Positions 1 to 6,804 of a DNA stretch of 19,163 bases are shown here, in pieces. Origin of the DNA: CAZYVA01 sp964650695 (GTDB taxonomy: Bacteria; Bacillota; Clostridia; Lachnospirales; Lachnospiraceae); NCBI GenBank assembly GCA_964650695.1, contig CAZYVA010000029.1, positions 1-19,163 on the forward strand, written 5' to 3'. How positions within the stretch are numbered: position 1 is the stretch's first letter; each line of letters starts with the position of its first letter. The notes beneath the pieces are model-generated. The model made no database searches, was not told where the DNA came from, and saw only the letters and a program-made list of their open reading frames with translations. The position numbers and the translations under genes are program-made.

Positions 1-28
1 TTATAACACAAATACATCACAAAATCAA
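1..28 (-). promoter_or_regulatory. Predicted sigma-A promoter reading out of the window to the left
   Basis: On the minus strand a TTGATT -35 box (positions 28-23) is followed after 17 bases by TATAA (positions 5-1). The sixth base of the -10 box lies outside the window. Box spacing is ideal, and the -10 box matches consensus at all five visible bases. It would drive a leftward gene that is not in the window. It lies just beyond the structured repeat pair, so the repeats separate this promoter from the upstream protease gene. Confidence 0.55.
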
Positions 29-43
29 GTCCTTCTCGCAATT

Positions 44-146
44 TTACAATGAAACTTAGCTCGTCGCACCCCGTAAGGGGTCCGAGGAGCTTCGTTGAAT
101 GTACTCAGCAGCACTTCGCGAGGTCTTTTCGAGCTTAGTGCCGCTG
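44..146 (-). repeat. Structured intergenic repeat, copy 1 (two hairpins)
   Basis: This ~103-base unit is nearly identical to positions 159-262. It holds two inverted repeats. The first, about 59-92, has arms of 15 bases with 13 pairs (AGCTC, TCG and ACCCC blocks separated by single mismatches) around the tetraloop GTAA on the plus strand. The second has 10-base arms, CAGCAGCACT and AGTGCCGCTG (plus strand), which extend to 13 bases in this copy because flanking ACT and AGT also pair. Its one imperfect pair is A-C on the plus strand but would be a G-U wobble in a minus-strand RNA. Neither hairpin is followed by a T tract, so a simple intrinsic terminator is unlikely. The repeat family is not one I can name. 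Confidence 0.85.
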
Positions 147-158
147 AGTCTCCGAATA

Positions 159-262
159 TTACAATGAAACTTAGCTCGTCGCACCCCGTAAGGGGTCCGA
201 GGAGCTTCGTTGAATGTACTCAGCGGCACTTCGCGAGGTCTTTTCGAAACTTAGTGCCGCTG
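159..262 (-). repeat. Structured intergenic repeat, copy 2 (two hairpins)
   Basis: This is the second copy of the unit at 44-146, in the same orientation, with a 12-base spacer between copies. It differs from copy 1 by one stem base and a small change in the loop of the second hairpin (GAAAC for GAGC), making it one base longer. Here the second hairpin has a perfect 10-base stem, CAGCGGCACT with AGTGCCGCTG. The hairpin with the GTAA loop is unchanged. On the minus strand the unit begins 4 bases after the stop codon of the subtilase gene at 267-2774, so it would lie in that mRNA's 3' untranslated region. Confidence 0.85.
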
Positions 263-266
263 TTCC

Positions 267-2774
267 TTATTTCGTCTTCACTTTTTTCACAGCCGACCAT
301 GCGGAATAATATTTTACGCCCTTTCTTTTCACATAAGTACGGATCCGCACGTAATAACGTGTTTTCTTTTTCAGTTTCGAGACAGTTTTTGATGTCGTGG
401 TGTTTTTCTTGATGGTCACCGTCTTTGCGCCGCTGAAATCCCTATTACGCGCATACTGGATCTGGTATCCGCTTGTATTTGACGTCTGTTTCTTCCATTT
501 TGCCTTAAAGCCTTTTGATTTTTTAGAAAGGGACAGAAGCTTTGTCCCTTTGGGGACAACGGTATCCGTCCCGCTGACGCCGGACGGGCCGCCCACACTG
601 GCAATCGTAAAGGAAACCCGTGCGGAAAAAGAATAATCCCCCATCCCGGTGAAAGAAATAAAAGCGGTCCCCACTTCTATATTATTGACGTAGGATAATG
701 TATAATCCCGGTTTTCCACAAGCGCACTGGGAACACCATTTTCCGTTTGGTAAAGCGTAACCTTCGGAGTCACCGCCTGGCCAGTATAACCGTAGGTGCT
801 CCCATCCGGGAACAAGACTTTCAACCCTATGATCTCATAATAGCAGACGAAAGAACCCGTGAAATTCCCCGTCCCTGATACCGTCGCTGCCGCCGTCCCT
901 TTGCTGGTATTGTTTTGATAGGCAACCGTATAATCGGCGCTTTTTTTTAAGGAAACACCCCTATATGTCAGTATGACGTCAGGCTCAACCGCCATCCCTG
1001 AATAAAGATAATATTTTTTTATACCGTCTTCTACCGTACACGCGTTAATAGAAACCGGCCGGATCGTAAAGGAGATCTCCGCGGATCCTGTGTAACTGCC
1101 CGTCCCTCTCACTTTTACCGTTGCGGTCCCTGCATTTGTATTGTTACTATAATATACCGTGTAATCTGTATTTTCTGTCAGTGCATCCCCATTCAAAGAA
1201 ACCGTGATTTCCGGCCGAATCGCTGTCCCGCAGTAATCATATTCATTTTTATTGTCCTTGAATGCCACAGTTGCGCCGCTTATCGATGTTTTACCAGCAT
1301 CGACCTGAAAGTATTGCAATGCTTCTTGTGCGTTCACAAGCCCTGCGCTTCCGGTATTGGCTTCCCTGTCGGCATCCTGATCCGTTATCTCATCCGCCGT
1401 AGCTTTCAAGGCTTCTACTGCCTCATCCACTGTCAATGTCGGCATAGAAGCAAAAAGCAAGGCGCAGATCCCAGACACGACCGGAGCCGCCATGGAGGAT
1501 CCGGACATACGTATATAGCTTGCCGAATGGCCATTCCACGTAGAGATCATTCCCTCTCCTGGCGCGCTGATATCCTTATACGGATTATAATCCGACCATG
1601 TGGAATCTTTCAGATCCTTTGTCAGCGAAGTGACCGAAAGGCATTCCTCAAAATCGGACGGATACATGACGTCTGTCCGTGGCGTTCCGTTTTCCCCATT
1701 TCCTCCTGCGCAGACAGAAAGAACCCCTAAGCTTCTCAAGGAAGCGATGGCCTGTTTCAAGGAAAGGTCTTCACTGCCTTCCTGAGAAGTAACCGGGTAA
1801 TAGCCCAGGCTCATATTGATCACCTTAAGGTTCACGGCCGGATCCGCCGCCAAATCCTTACAGTAATCCAAAGCCCTGAGACAGTCATCCGTGCCTGCAT
1901 GTTGATCATCATCAAATATTTTAACCGGGATGATGTTCGCATTGTAGGATGTCCCAGCAATGCCCTTCCCATTATTCGCCTCTGCAGCAATCAATCCGCA
2001 CACATGCGTCCCGTGCCCGTCAGGATCGCCGGCCTCCGCCGAGGAAGCCGTCAACGCCACGATAGGATCTTCGGAAGCGTCGCAGGCATGATCCGCATCG
2101 ATGTTCGCGGCCAGATCCTCATGATCCATCCGGCAGCCGGTATCGATCACAGCCACCGATACGTTTTGGTTGCACTTTGCAGATTCCCACGCGTCCGTCA
2201 CGTGGGTCTTATCCAAATAATACGGATAGTCATTGCTGGTCGGATCTTGATAATAGCTATCATTGATGGAAGTGTCCGATACCTCCTCCATCAACTGATA
2301 GATAAAATTCGGCTGGGCGTAGCTGACGTTGGCGCTCTCCTGCGCTGTTTCTATCGCTTCTTCCACAGACATCGTTTCCGGGATCTCCGCGACAACAACC
2401 GTCCCCTGCCCTTCGTCTGCTTCCGCGACCGTCTCGCTGACCTCAATCTCGCTGGAAGCCAGTTCTTTTTCCGCCTGATCCTGTATAGTCTCTGACTTTT
2501 TCTCCGTCGTGTCCGCATCGTCATACACGACAAGGATCTCATCGGAGGCATAGGCGTCGCTTGTATCTTCCCCCGTCTCCTGTCCGCCCCCGGTCTCCTC
2601 CTGCGTGTCCTCCGCCTGCAGCGTCCGGGTTTCTTCTGCTTCCTCCGCCTCTTTTATAGCCGTCCCCGCAGGCGCCGCCTGCACATCAGCGGCAGGCAGG
2701 AGCGTCAAAGAGAGCGCAAGGATCATGGCGATAGCCTTGTTTGTCTGATTCCATATACGCATCCGTTTCAACAC
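267..2774 (-). CDS. Secreted subtilisin-like serine protease (S8) with three Ig-like repeats and a C-terminal FN3-like module
   Basis: This 835-residue protein is a predicted extracellular endopeptidase. A signal peptide covers about residues 1-33 (hydrophobic core AIAMILALSLTLL, likely cleavage after VQA). An acidic linker follows, then a prodomain at about 78-160 (from DEILVVYDDAD to YAQPNFIYQL), then the S8 domain at about 200-490. The catalytic triad is visible: Asp211 (VIDTG), His254 (DGHGTHVCG) and Ser427 (SGSSMAAP), with oxyanion Asn359 (AGGN). Three Ig-like repeats follow at about 505-573, 587-648 and 657-726, each with a DYT..Y.NN...GTA...G.G.Y pattern. A Lys/Tyr-rich FN3-like module ends the protein (about 742-835, with YYSAWS). 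The GTG start is set by GGAGGTG four bases upstream. It is probably co-transcribed with the paralogue 22 bases upstream. Substrate is unknown; the repeats suggest surface or matrix attachment (inference). Confidence 0.92.
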   Translation of the reverse strand: MLKRMRIWNQTNKAIAMILALSLTLLPAADVQAAPAGTAIKEAEEAEETRTLQAEDTQEETGGGQETGEDTSDAYASDEILVVYDDADTTEKKSETIQDQAEKELASSEIEVSETVAEADEGQGTVVVAEIPETMSVEEAIETAQESANVSYAQPNFIYQLMEEVSDTSINDSYYQDPTSNDYPYYLDKTHVTDAWESAKCNQNVSVAVIDTGCRMDHEDLAANIDADHACDASEDPIVALTASSAEAGDPDGHGTHVCGLIAAEANNGKGIAGTSYNANIIPVKIFDDDQHAGTDDCLRALDYCKDLAADPAVNLKVINMSLGYYPVTSQEGSEDLSLKQAIASLRSLGVLSVCAGGNGENGTPRTDVMYPSDFEECLSVTSLTKDLKDSTWSDYNPYKDISAPGEGMISTWNGHSASYIRMSGSSMAAPVVSGICALLFASMPTLTVDEAVEALKATADEITDQDADREANTGSAGLVNAQEALQYFQVDAGKTSISGATVAFKDNKNEYDYCGTAIRPEITVSLNGDALTENTDYTVYYSNNTNAGTATVKVRGTGSYTGSAEISFTIRPVSINACTVEDGIKKYYLYSGMAVEPDVILTYRGVSLKKSADYTVAYQNNTSKGTAAATVSGTGNFTGSFVCYYEIIGLKVLFPDGSTYGYTGQAVTPKVTLYQTENGVPSALVENRDYTLSYVNNIEVGTAFISFTGMGDYSFSARVSFTIASVGGPSGVSGTDTVVPKGTKLLSLSKKSKGFKAKWKKQTSNTSGYQIQYARNRDFSGAKTVTIKKNTTTSKTVSKLKKKTRYYVRIRTYVKRKGVKYYSAWSAVKKVKTK

Positions 2775-2778
2775 TTTT

Positions 2779-2785
2779 CACCTCC
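2779..2785 (-). promoter_or_regulatory. Ribosome binding site that fixes a GTG start
   Basis: GGAGGTG on the minus strand ends four bases before GTG at 2774-2772. This spacing supports the GTG start over the in-frame ATG four codons later. It lies inside the 22-base gap between the two subtilase genes, so translation of the second gene is initiated independently on a shared transcript. Confidence 0.7.
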
Positions 2786-2796
2786 CTGATGCCCTG

Positions 2797-4809
2797 CTAC
2801 TTCAATCTGACCGAATAGATCCCCGACCATGCGGAATAATATTTCTTCTTGCCCGATTTCTTATAAGTCCTGATGCGGATATAATACGTTTTCTTTTTTT
2901 TAAGCTTTGAGATCACTTTCGAAGTGGCCGTGTTTTTCTTGACCGTAACGGTCTTCGCGCTTTTGAAATCCGAAGTTCTGGCATACTGTATCTGATATCC
3001 CGTCGTACCCTTTTTTTGCTTTTTCCATTTTACTTTTATGCCCTTTTTCGCTTTCGCAAAAGATGAAATGGACGTGCCTTTCGGCAAAATCGAAAAGGAA
3101 GCGCTTAACGACCCGGTATAGCTTCCGATCCCGTCGATCCGCAGACTGCCGGTCCCTACGTTTTTATTATTATAATAGGTGACGACATAGTCCTCCCCAT
3201 TTACCAGTGTCCTGGAACCATATACGGCAGAAATGGCGGGATACACTTTTTTCCCTGTATAAACCGCGTCGCCCACGGACACAGACGCCCCTGACAGCGA
3301 CACCTGCCCGCCTACATACAAAAGCGCCCCCAGCGCATCCAGCTTCGGCAGTGAATACCCTCTGTAAGTCACTTTCGACCGGGAACCGCTCGTGACAGCC
3401 TGATACACCTGCGAAGCGCCCAGCCCTGGCTGATACGACCAAACAAGCGCGCATACCCCCGACACGATCGGCGCCGCCATCGAAGATCCGCTCTCGGACA
3501 CATAGGATGTCGATGAAGAATTGTATGTAGAGTAAATATCATATCCCGGTGCGGACACATCCTTATATGCATTTAGATCCGTGTAGATTGTAAAACGATC
3601 CGTCCCCTGATCGACCCCGTGCCACGCGACGGAAAGGCACTCATCGTAATCCGCCGGGTAGCACGGCGCGGATATCCCTTCATTTCCGCCAGCACAGACA
3701 CATAGAATATTGTACTGGTTTTTCAAAGTCCGGATTTCGCTGTGGAGGCATTGGTCGTCTGCGTATGACCCAAGGCTTAAATTGATAACATGGAGGTTGG
3801 TGACCTTTTTGTTATCGATCAAATTTTTGATATACTGAAAAGCCGTCTGCAAATACGCCGTTGAACTTTCCCCGTCGCTGTCAAACACATTGACCGGCAG
3901 GATCCTGGCATTATAGGACGACCCCGCAATGCCCACGCCGTTATCCGCCTGGGCCGCGGCAAGCCCGCATACATGCGTCCCATGCCCATCCGGGTCTGCC
4001 CGCGCCGCAGTGGTTTTGGTTAAAAGCTCTTCCTCTACCGCATCATATGCCACATCCAAAAGAATGTTGTTCTGCAGATCTTCATGGTCATACCTGCATC
4101 CCGTATCCAAAACCGCGATAATCTGCGCCCCATTGCTTTTCTTGACGTCCCAGGCCGCGCTCACATTCGCATTGTCCAGATAATAGGCTGCCCCGCTCCT
4201 GACCGCCGCATCGTTTGCCGTATACAAGGCATCCATCGATCCACCCGTTTCCACACCCCCGGAACCATCCTTGTTCTCCTCTTCACTGTCCGGAGTAAGG
4301 AAAACAGCATCCTCGCTATCCATCAGCGTATAGACATAATTTGGCTGTGCATATGCTACATTTTCCTCTTTCTGGGCTTCTGCGATTGCTTCCGTCACAG
4401 ACATTCCGTCCGGGATCTCCGCCGTCACGGCTGTCCCCTGCGTCCCGTCCGCCTCCGAAATAGTATCCTCTACGAGAATCGCTTTCTCTTCCAGGTTCTC
4501 CTCAATCTCTTCCTGTATCCGCTCCGATTGCCCGGCAGACGCATCCGCGTCATCATAAACCACAATGATCTCGCCTGGAACGTACCCTTCCTCTTCCTGG
4601 ATTGGATTGCCGGATGCGTCCTCTTCTTTTTCCTGCCCCTCCTGCCCAGGTTCCGCCGCTTCTGCCACGCCGCCCTGCCCGCTTGGCGCCGTAGACCGGC
4701 CGTCCCCGCCAGAAACTGCCAGCGCGCCAAAAGATGGCGTAACCGCCAATAACAACGCGGCAAAAAACGCGGCAGCGACACTGACAACTTTTTTCCACAT
4801 GATTTCCAT
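2797..4809 (-). CDS. Secreted subtilisin-like serine protease (S8), paralogue with one Ig-like repeat and an FN3-like module
   Basis: This is a 670-residue secreted protease with the same plan as its downstream neighbour. It has a signal peptide (WKKVVSVAAAFFAALLLAVTPSFGALA), an acidic Gly/Glu-rich linker, a prodomain at about 76-161 (EIIVVYDDAD to YAQPNYVYTL), and an S8 domain with Asp235 (VLDTG), His276 (DGHGTHVCG), oxyanion Asn376 (AGGNEG) and Ser443 (SGSSMAAP). One Ig-like repeat follows at about 516-577 (DYVVTYYNN...GTG), then an FN3-like Lys/Tyr-rich end (YYSAWSG). The ATG at 4809 is preferred because AAAGGA lies five bases upstream; an in-frame GTG at 4842 would add 11 residues before the signal peptide. 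The triad is complete, so both copies should be active. It may be read from its own promoter or through from recO; no convincing promoter is visible in the 125-base gap. Confidence 0.9.
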   Translation of the reverse strand: MEIMWKKVVSVAAAFFAALLLAVTPSFGALAVSGGDGRSTAPSGQGGVAEAAEPGQEGQEKEEDASGNPIQEEEGYVPGEIIVVYDDADASAGQSERIQEEIEENLEEKAILVEDTISEADGTQGTAVTAEIPDGMSVTEAIAEAQKEENVAYAQPNYVYTLMDSEDAVFLTPDSEEENKDGSGGVETGGSMDALYTANDAAVRSGAAYYLDNANVSAAWDVKKSNGAQIIAVLDTGCRYDHEDLQNNILLDVAYDAVEEELLTKTTAARADPDGHGTHVCGLAAAQADNGVGIAGSSYNARILPVNVFDSDGESSTAYLQTAFQYIKNLIDNKKVTNLHVINLSLGSYADDQCLHSEIRTLKNQYNILCVCAGGNEGISAPCYPADYDECLSVAWHGVDQGTDRFTIYTDLNAYKDVSAPGYDIYSTYNSSSTSYVSESGSSMAAPIVSGVCALVWSYQPGLGASQVYQAVTSGSRSKVTYRGYSLPKLDALGALLYVGGQVSLSGASVSVGDAVYTGKKVYPAISAVYGSRTLVNGEDYVVTYYNNKNVGTGSLRIDGIGSYTGSLSASFSILPKGTSISSFAKAKKGIKVKWKKQKKGTTGYQIQYARTSDFKSAKTVTVKKNTATSKVISKLKKKKTYYIRIRTYKKSGKKKYYSAWSGIYSVRLK

Positions 4810-4934
4810 AATCTTCCTTTCCGGCAACTCCATTTTCCCCACACTAAAATTGTGGCCCCGAATCTTTGTGGTTCTACATTAATCCGGGAATATTAAAGGG
4901 CCATTAAGCATCGGCGCACCCCATGTCCCTTTTC

Positions 4935-5711
4935 CTAAAACGTCCTGCTGGCGGTATCTTTTTCTTTCCAGTCCCCAACCGCCTCCAGTATCTCCAGCGA
5001 CCGGAACCGCGTCCCCACATATTCCTCCAGGTACAGCCCGACGACCTCCGCCAGCTCTTCCTGTACCTCTTCCTTTACAACAAAATTATATAGTTTCTCC
5101 ACCGGGGAAAGCACAATATACCGCATGGCGTACAAGGTCGATGGCAAAAGCTTCCGCCCGTCCGGAACCTTACGCCCGCATTGCGCGCAGACCAGTCCCC
5201 CCCGCCGGACGCTGAACGCCATGTCCCGCTGTTCATCGCCACAGGCCACGCATCGGGACATCTGGGGACCCTCTCCATTGATCGTCACGATCTTCAGTTC
5301 ATAAACCGAACGTATCAAAGGATTCGGGATATGGCTGTTCGACAATGCGCGCAAGGACTGGTATAACAGCTTTAAAAGCTGCGTCTCATCGTTGCCCTCC
5401 CTTGCATAGTACCCGGCAAAATCCAGAAAATAAAAACCATAATATGCCCCATCCACATCCGTCCGGAGCTCTTCAAAATAATTGGAAACGGACGCCGATG
5501 TCAAAGTATAAGACGTCCGTCCCTCGTACAGCGTAAACTGCCCAAAGGTAAATGGGCTGGTGACGCCCACAAGGGCGCTGTTTGGCTTCCTCGCGCTTCT
5601 CGCAAACGCGGAGATTTTCCCACGCTCCTTTGTAAGCAGCACGAGCCGCCTGTCATACTCGCCGATGGGTTCACAGCGCAGCACCATACCGGTCACGGTT
5701 ATCGGGTTCAC
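4935..5711 (-). CDS. recO: DNA repair protein RecO
   Basis: RecO (258 residues) is a cytoplasmic recombination mediator. With RecR it helps load RecA onto SSB-coated single-stranded DNA in the RecFOR pathway and anneals complementary strands. The N-terminal OB-fold is recognisable (residues 1-80, GMVLRCEPIGEYDRRLVLLTKERGKISAFARSARKPNS in pattern). The C-terminal part carries a zinc site of four cysteines, Cys154, Cys157, Cys175 and Cys178 (CVAC and CAQC). Length is typical of the family. The start is GTG, with GGAG nine bases upstream. Its first 41 bases overlap the end of the YqzL-like gene, pointing to translational coupling. The order era, yqzL-like, recO is a recurrent Firmicutes arrangement and supports the assignment. 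Confidence 0.97.
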   Translation of the reverse strand: MNPITVTGMVLRCEPIGEYDRRLVLLTKERGKISAFARSARKPNSALVGVTSPFTFGQFTLYEGRTSYTLTSASVSNYFEELRTDVDGAYYGFYFLDFAGYYAREGNDETQLLKLLYQSLRALSNSHIPNPLIRSVYELKIVTINGEGPQMSRCVACGDEQRDMAFSVRRGGLVCAQCGRKVPDGRKLLPSTLYAMRYIVLSPVEKLYNFVVKEEVQEELAEVVGLYLEEYVGTRFRSLEILEAVGDWKEKDTASRTF

Positions 5712-5829
5712 GATTCTTTTCTCCTTCCGCGCGTTCCATCACCTTTTTGCAGGTCTGCATTCCTTTGTAACACAGATAATCATCGATCCTGCCTGTCTTT
5801 TCAAATTGTTTCCAATACCGTTCTTCCAC
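5671..5829 (-). CDS. yqzL: YqzL-like small protein between era and recO
   Basis: This 52-residue ORF starts with GTG and lies between era and recO, where Firmicutes commonly carry a YqzL-family gene of unknown function. The N-terminal part reads EERYWKQFEKTGRIDDYLCY, matching the family pattern as I remember it: an aromatic/Trp-rich start, F..TG.I..YL.Y. The C-terminal half is charged and ends GAAL. GGAAGGGA lies about nine bases upstream of the GTG. The last 41 bases overlap the recO start in another frame. A competing 63-residue ORF at 5739-5930, in a different frame, has no recognisable similarity and overlaps the era end, so I reject it. Function is unknown. Confidence 0.68.
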   Translation of the reverse strand: MEERYWKQFEKTGRIDDYLCYKGMQTCKKVMERAEGEKNREPDNRDRYGAAL

Positions 5830-5907
5830 GATGCTTCATCCCTTCCGTTTTTCACAGTTTTCCTGTCCGATTTCTTAACCTTTAGCATCTCCCGTGGAAG
5901 GTTTTTT

Positions 5908-6804
5908 TTATTCGTCGTCCCGGTATCCAAAATTTTTCACCAGGTACGCGCTGTCGCGCCAATCTTTTTTTACTTTCACCCAAACCTTGAGATTTACTTG
6001 TGAATCCAGCATTTTTTCAATTTCATACCGCGCGGCGCTGCCGATTTTTTTCAACATATTCCCTTGTTTTCCAATAATTATCCCCTTGTGGGAATCTTTC
6101 TCGCAGATAATCGTCGCGTCAATATGCACGATGTTTCCTTTGCGCTTCATGCGCTCGATCTCCACCGCGATTCCATGCGGGACCTCATCCTGCAGGCAGT
6201 ACAAGGCTTTTTCCCGGATCAGCTCTGCAGCGATCTGGCGCTGTGGCTGGTCCGTGACCGTATCTTCATCATAAAACTGTGGCCCACAGGGAAGGTATTG
6301 CATGATGACCTTCAGAAGTTCTTTCGTATTTTCCCCGCTTCTGGCGGACACCGGTACGATCGCGGCAAAATCGTAGATATCTTTGTAGGAAGCGATCGCC
6401 CTCAGGACGTCCTCGCGTTTCACGCTGTCGATTTTATTGATGACCAGGACAACCGGCGGTTTCACACGCTTTAATCGCTCCGCGATATGCCGGTCCCCGG
6501 CCCCGATGAATGCGGACGGCTCTACCAGCCACAGCGCCACGTCCACCTCATTCCATGTTCTTTCTGCCTCATGGACCATATACTGCCCCAGTTTATTCTT
6601 CGCCTTGTGGAGGCCCGGCGTATCGACAAAAACAATCTGCCCTTCTTCCGTGGTCAGGACGGCCCTTATCCGGTTCCTGGTCGTCTGCGGCTTTTTTGAC
6701 GTGATGGCAATCTTCTGCCCGATCAGGCCATTCATCAATGTCGATTTCCCTACGTTGGGACGCCCGATCAGTGTCACAAAGCCGGATTTATAATTCTGGT
6801 CCAT
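5908..6804 (-). CDS. era: GTPase Era
   Basis: Era (298 residues) is an essential GTPase that binds the 3' end of 16S rRNA and assists maturation of the 30S ribosomal subunit. The G domain shows G1 GRPNVGKS (residues 14-21), G3 DTPG (61-64) and G4 NKID (123-126). A type II KH RNA-binding domain follows near the C terminus with GKQG in GIIIGKQGNMLKKIG. Length matches the family. The start chosen is the ATG at 6804, because the protein then begins MDQNYKSGFVTLIGRPNVGKS as other Era proteins do, and a purine-rich GGGGGAAGGAA precedes it. The reading frame stays open 44 codons further, but those residues are an out-of-frame reading of the protease gene end. The ATG lies 17 bases inside the upstream protease gene. 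Confidence 0.97.
   Translation of the reverse strand: MDQNYKSGFVTLIGRPNVGKSTLMNGLIGQKIAITSKKPQTTRNRIRAVLTTEEGQIVFVDTPGLHKAKNKLGQYMVHEAERTWNEVDVALWLVEPSAFIGAGDRHIAERLKRVKPPVVLVINKIDSVKREDVLRAIASYKDIYDFAAIVPVSARSGENTKELLKVIMQYLPCGPQFYDEDTVTDQPQRQIAAELIREKALYCLQDEVPHGIAVEIERMKRKGNIVHIDATIICEKDSHKGIIIGKQGNMLKKIGSAARYEIEKMLDSQVNLKVWVKVKKDWRDSAYLVKNFGYRDDE

Noticed and set aside
59..92. Intrinsic terminator formed by the GTAA-loop hairpin
   Set aside because: No U-rich tract follows the stem on either strand.
44..262. CRISPR array
   Set aside because: There are only two units, about 103 bases long with a 12-base spacer, and internal hairpins; this does not fit the short-repeat, 30-40 base spacer pattern.
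4838..4860. CCACA-7-TGTGG inverted repeat upstream of the second subtilase
   Set aside because: The 5-base stem has no T tract and is too weak for a terminator or a convincing operator.
5739..5930. 63-residue minus-strand frame between era and recO
   Set aside because: It overlaps the era end, is Lys/Arg-rich without family resemblance, and competes with the YqzL-like frame, which matches family and position.
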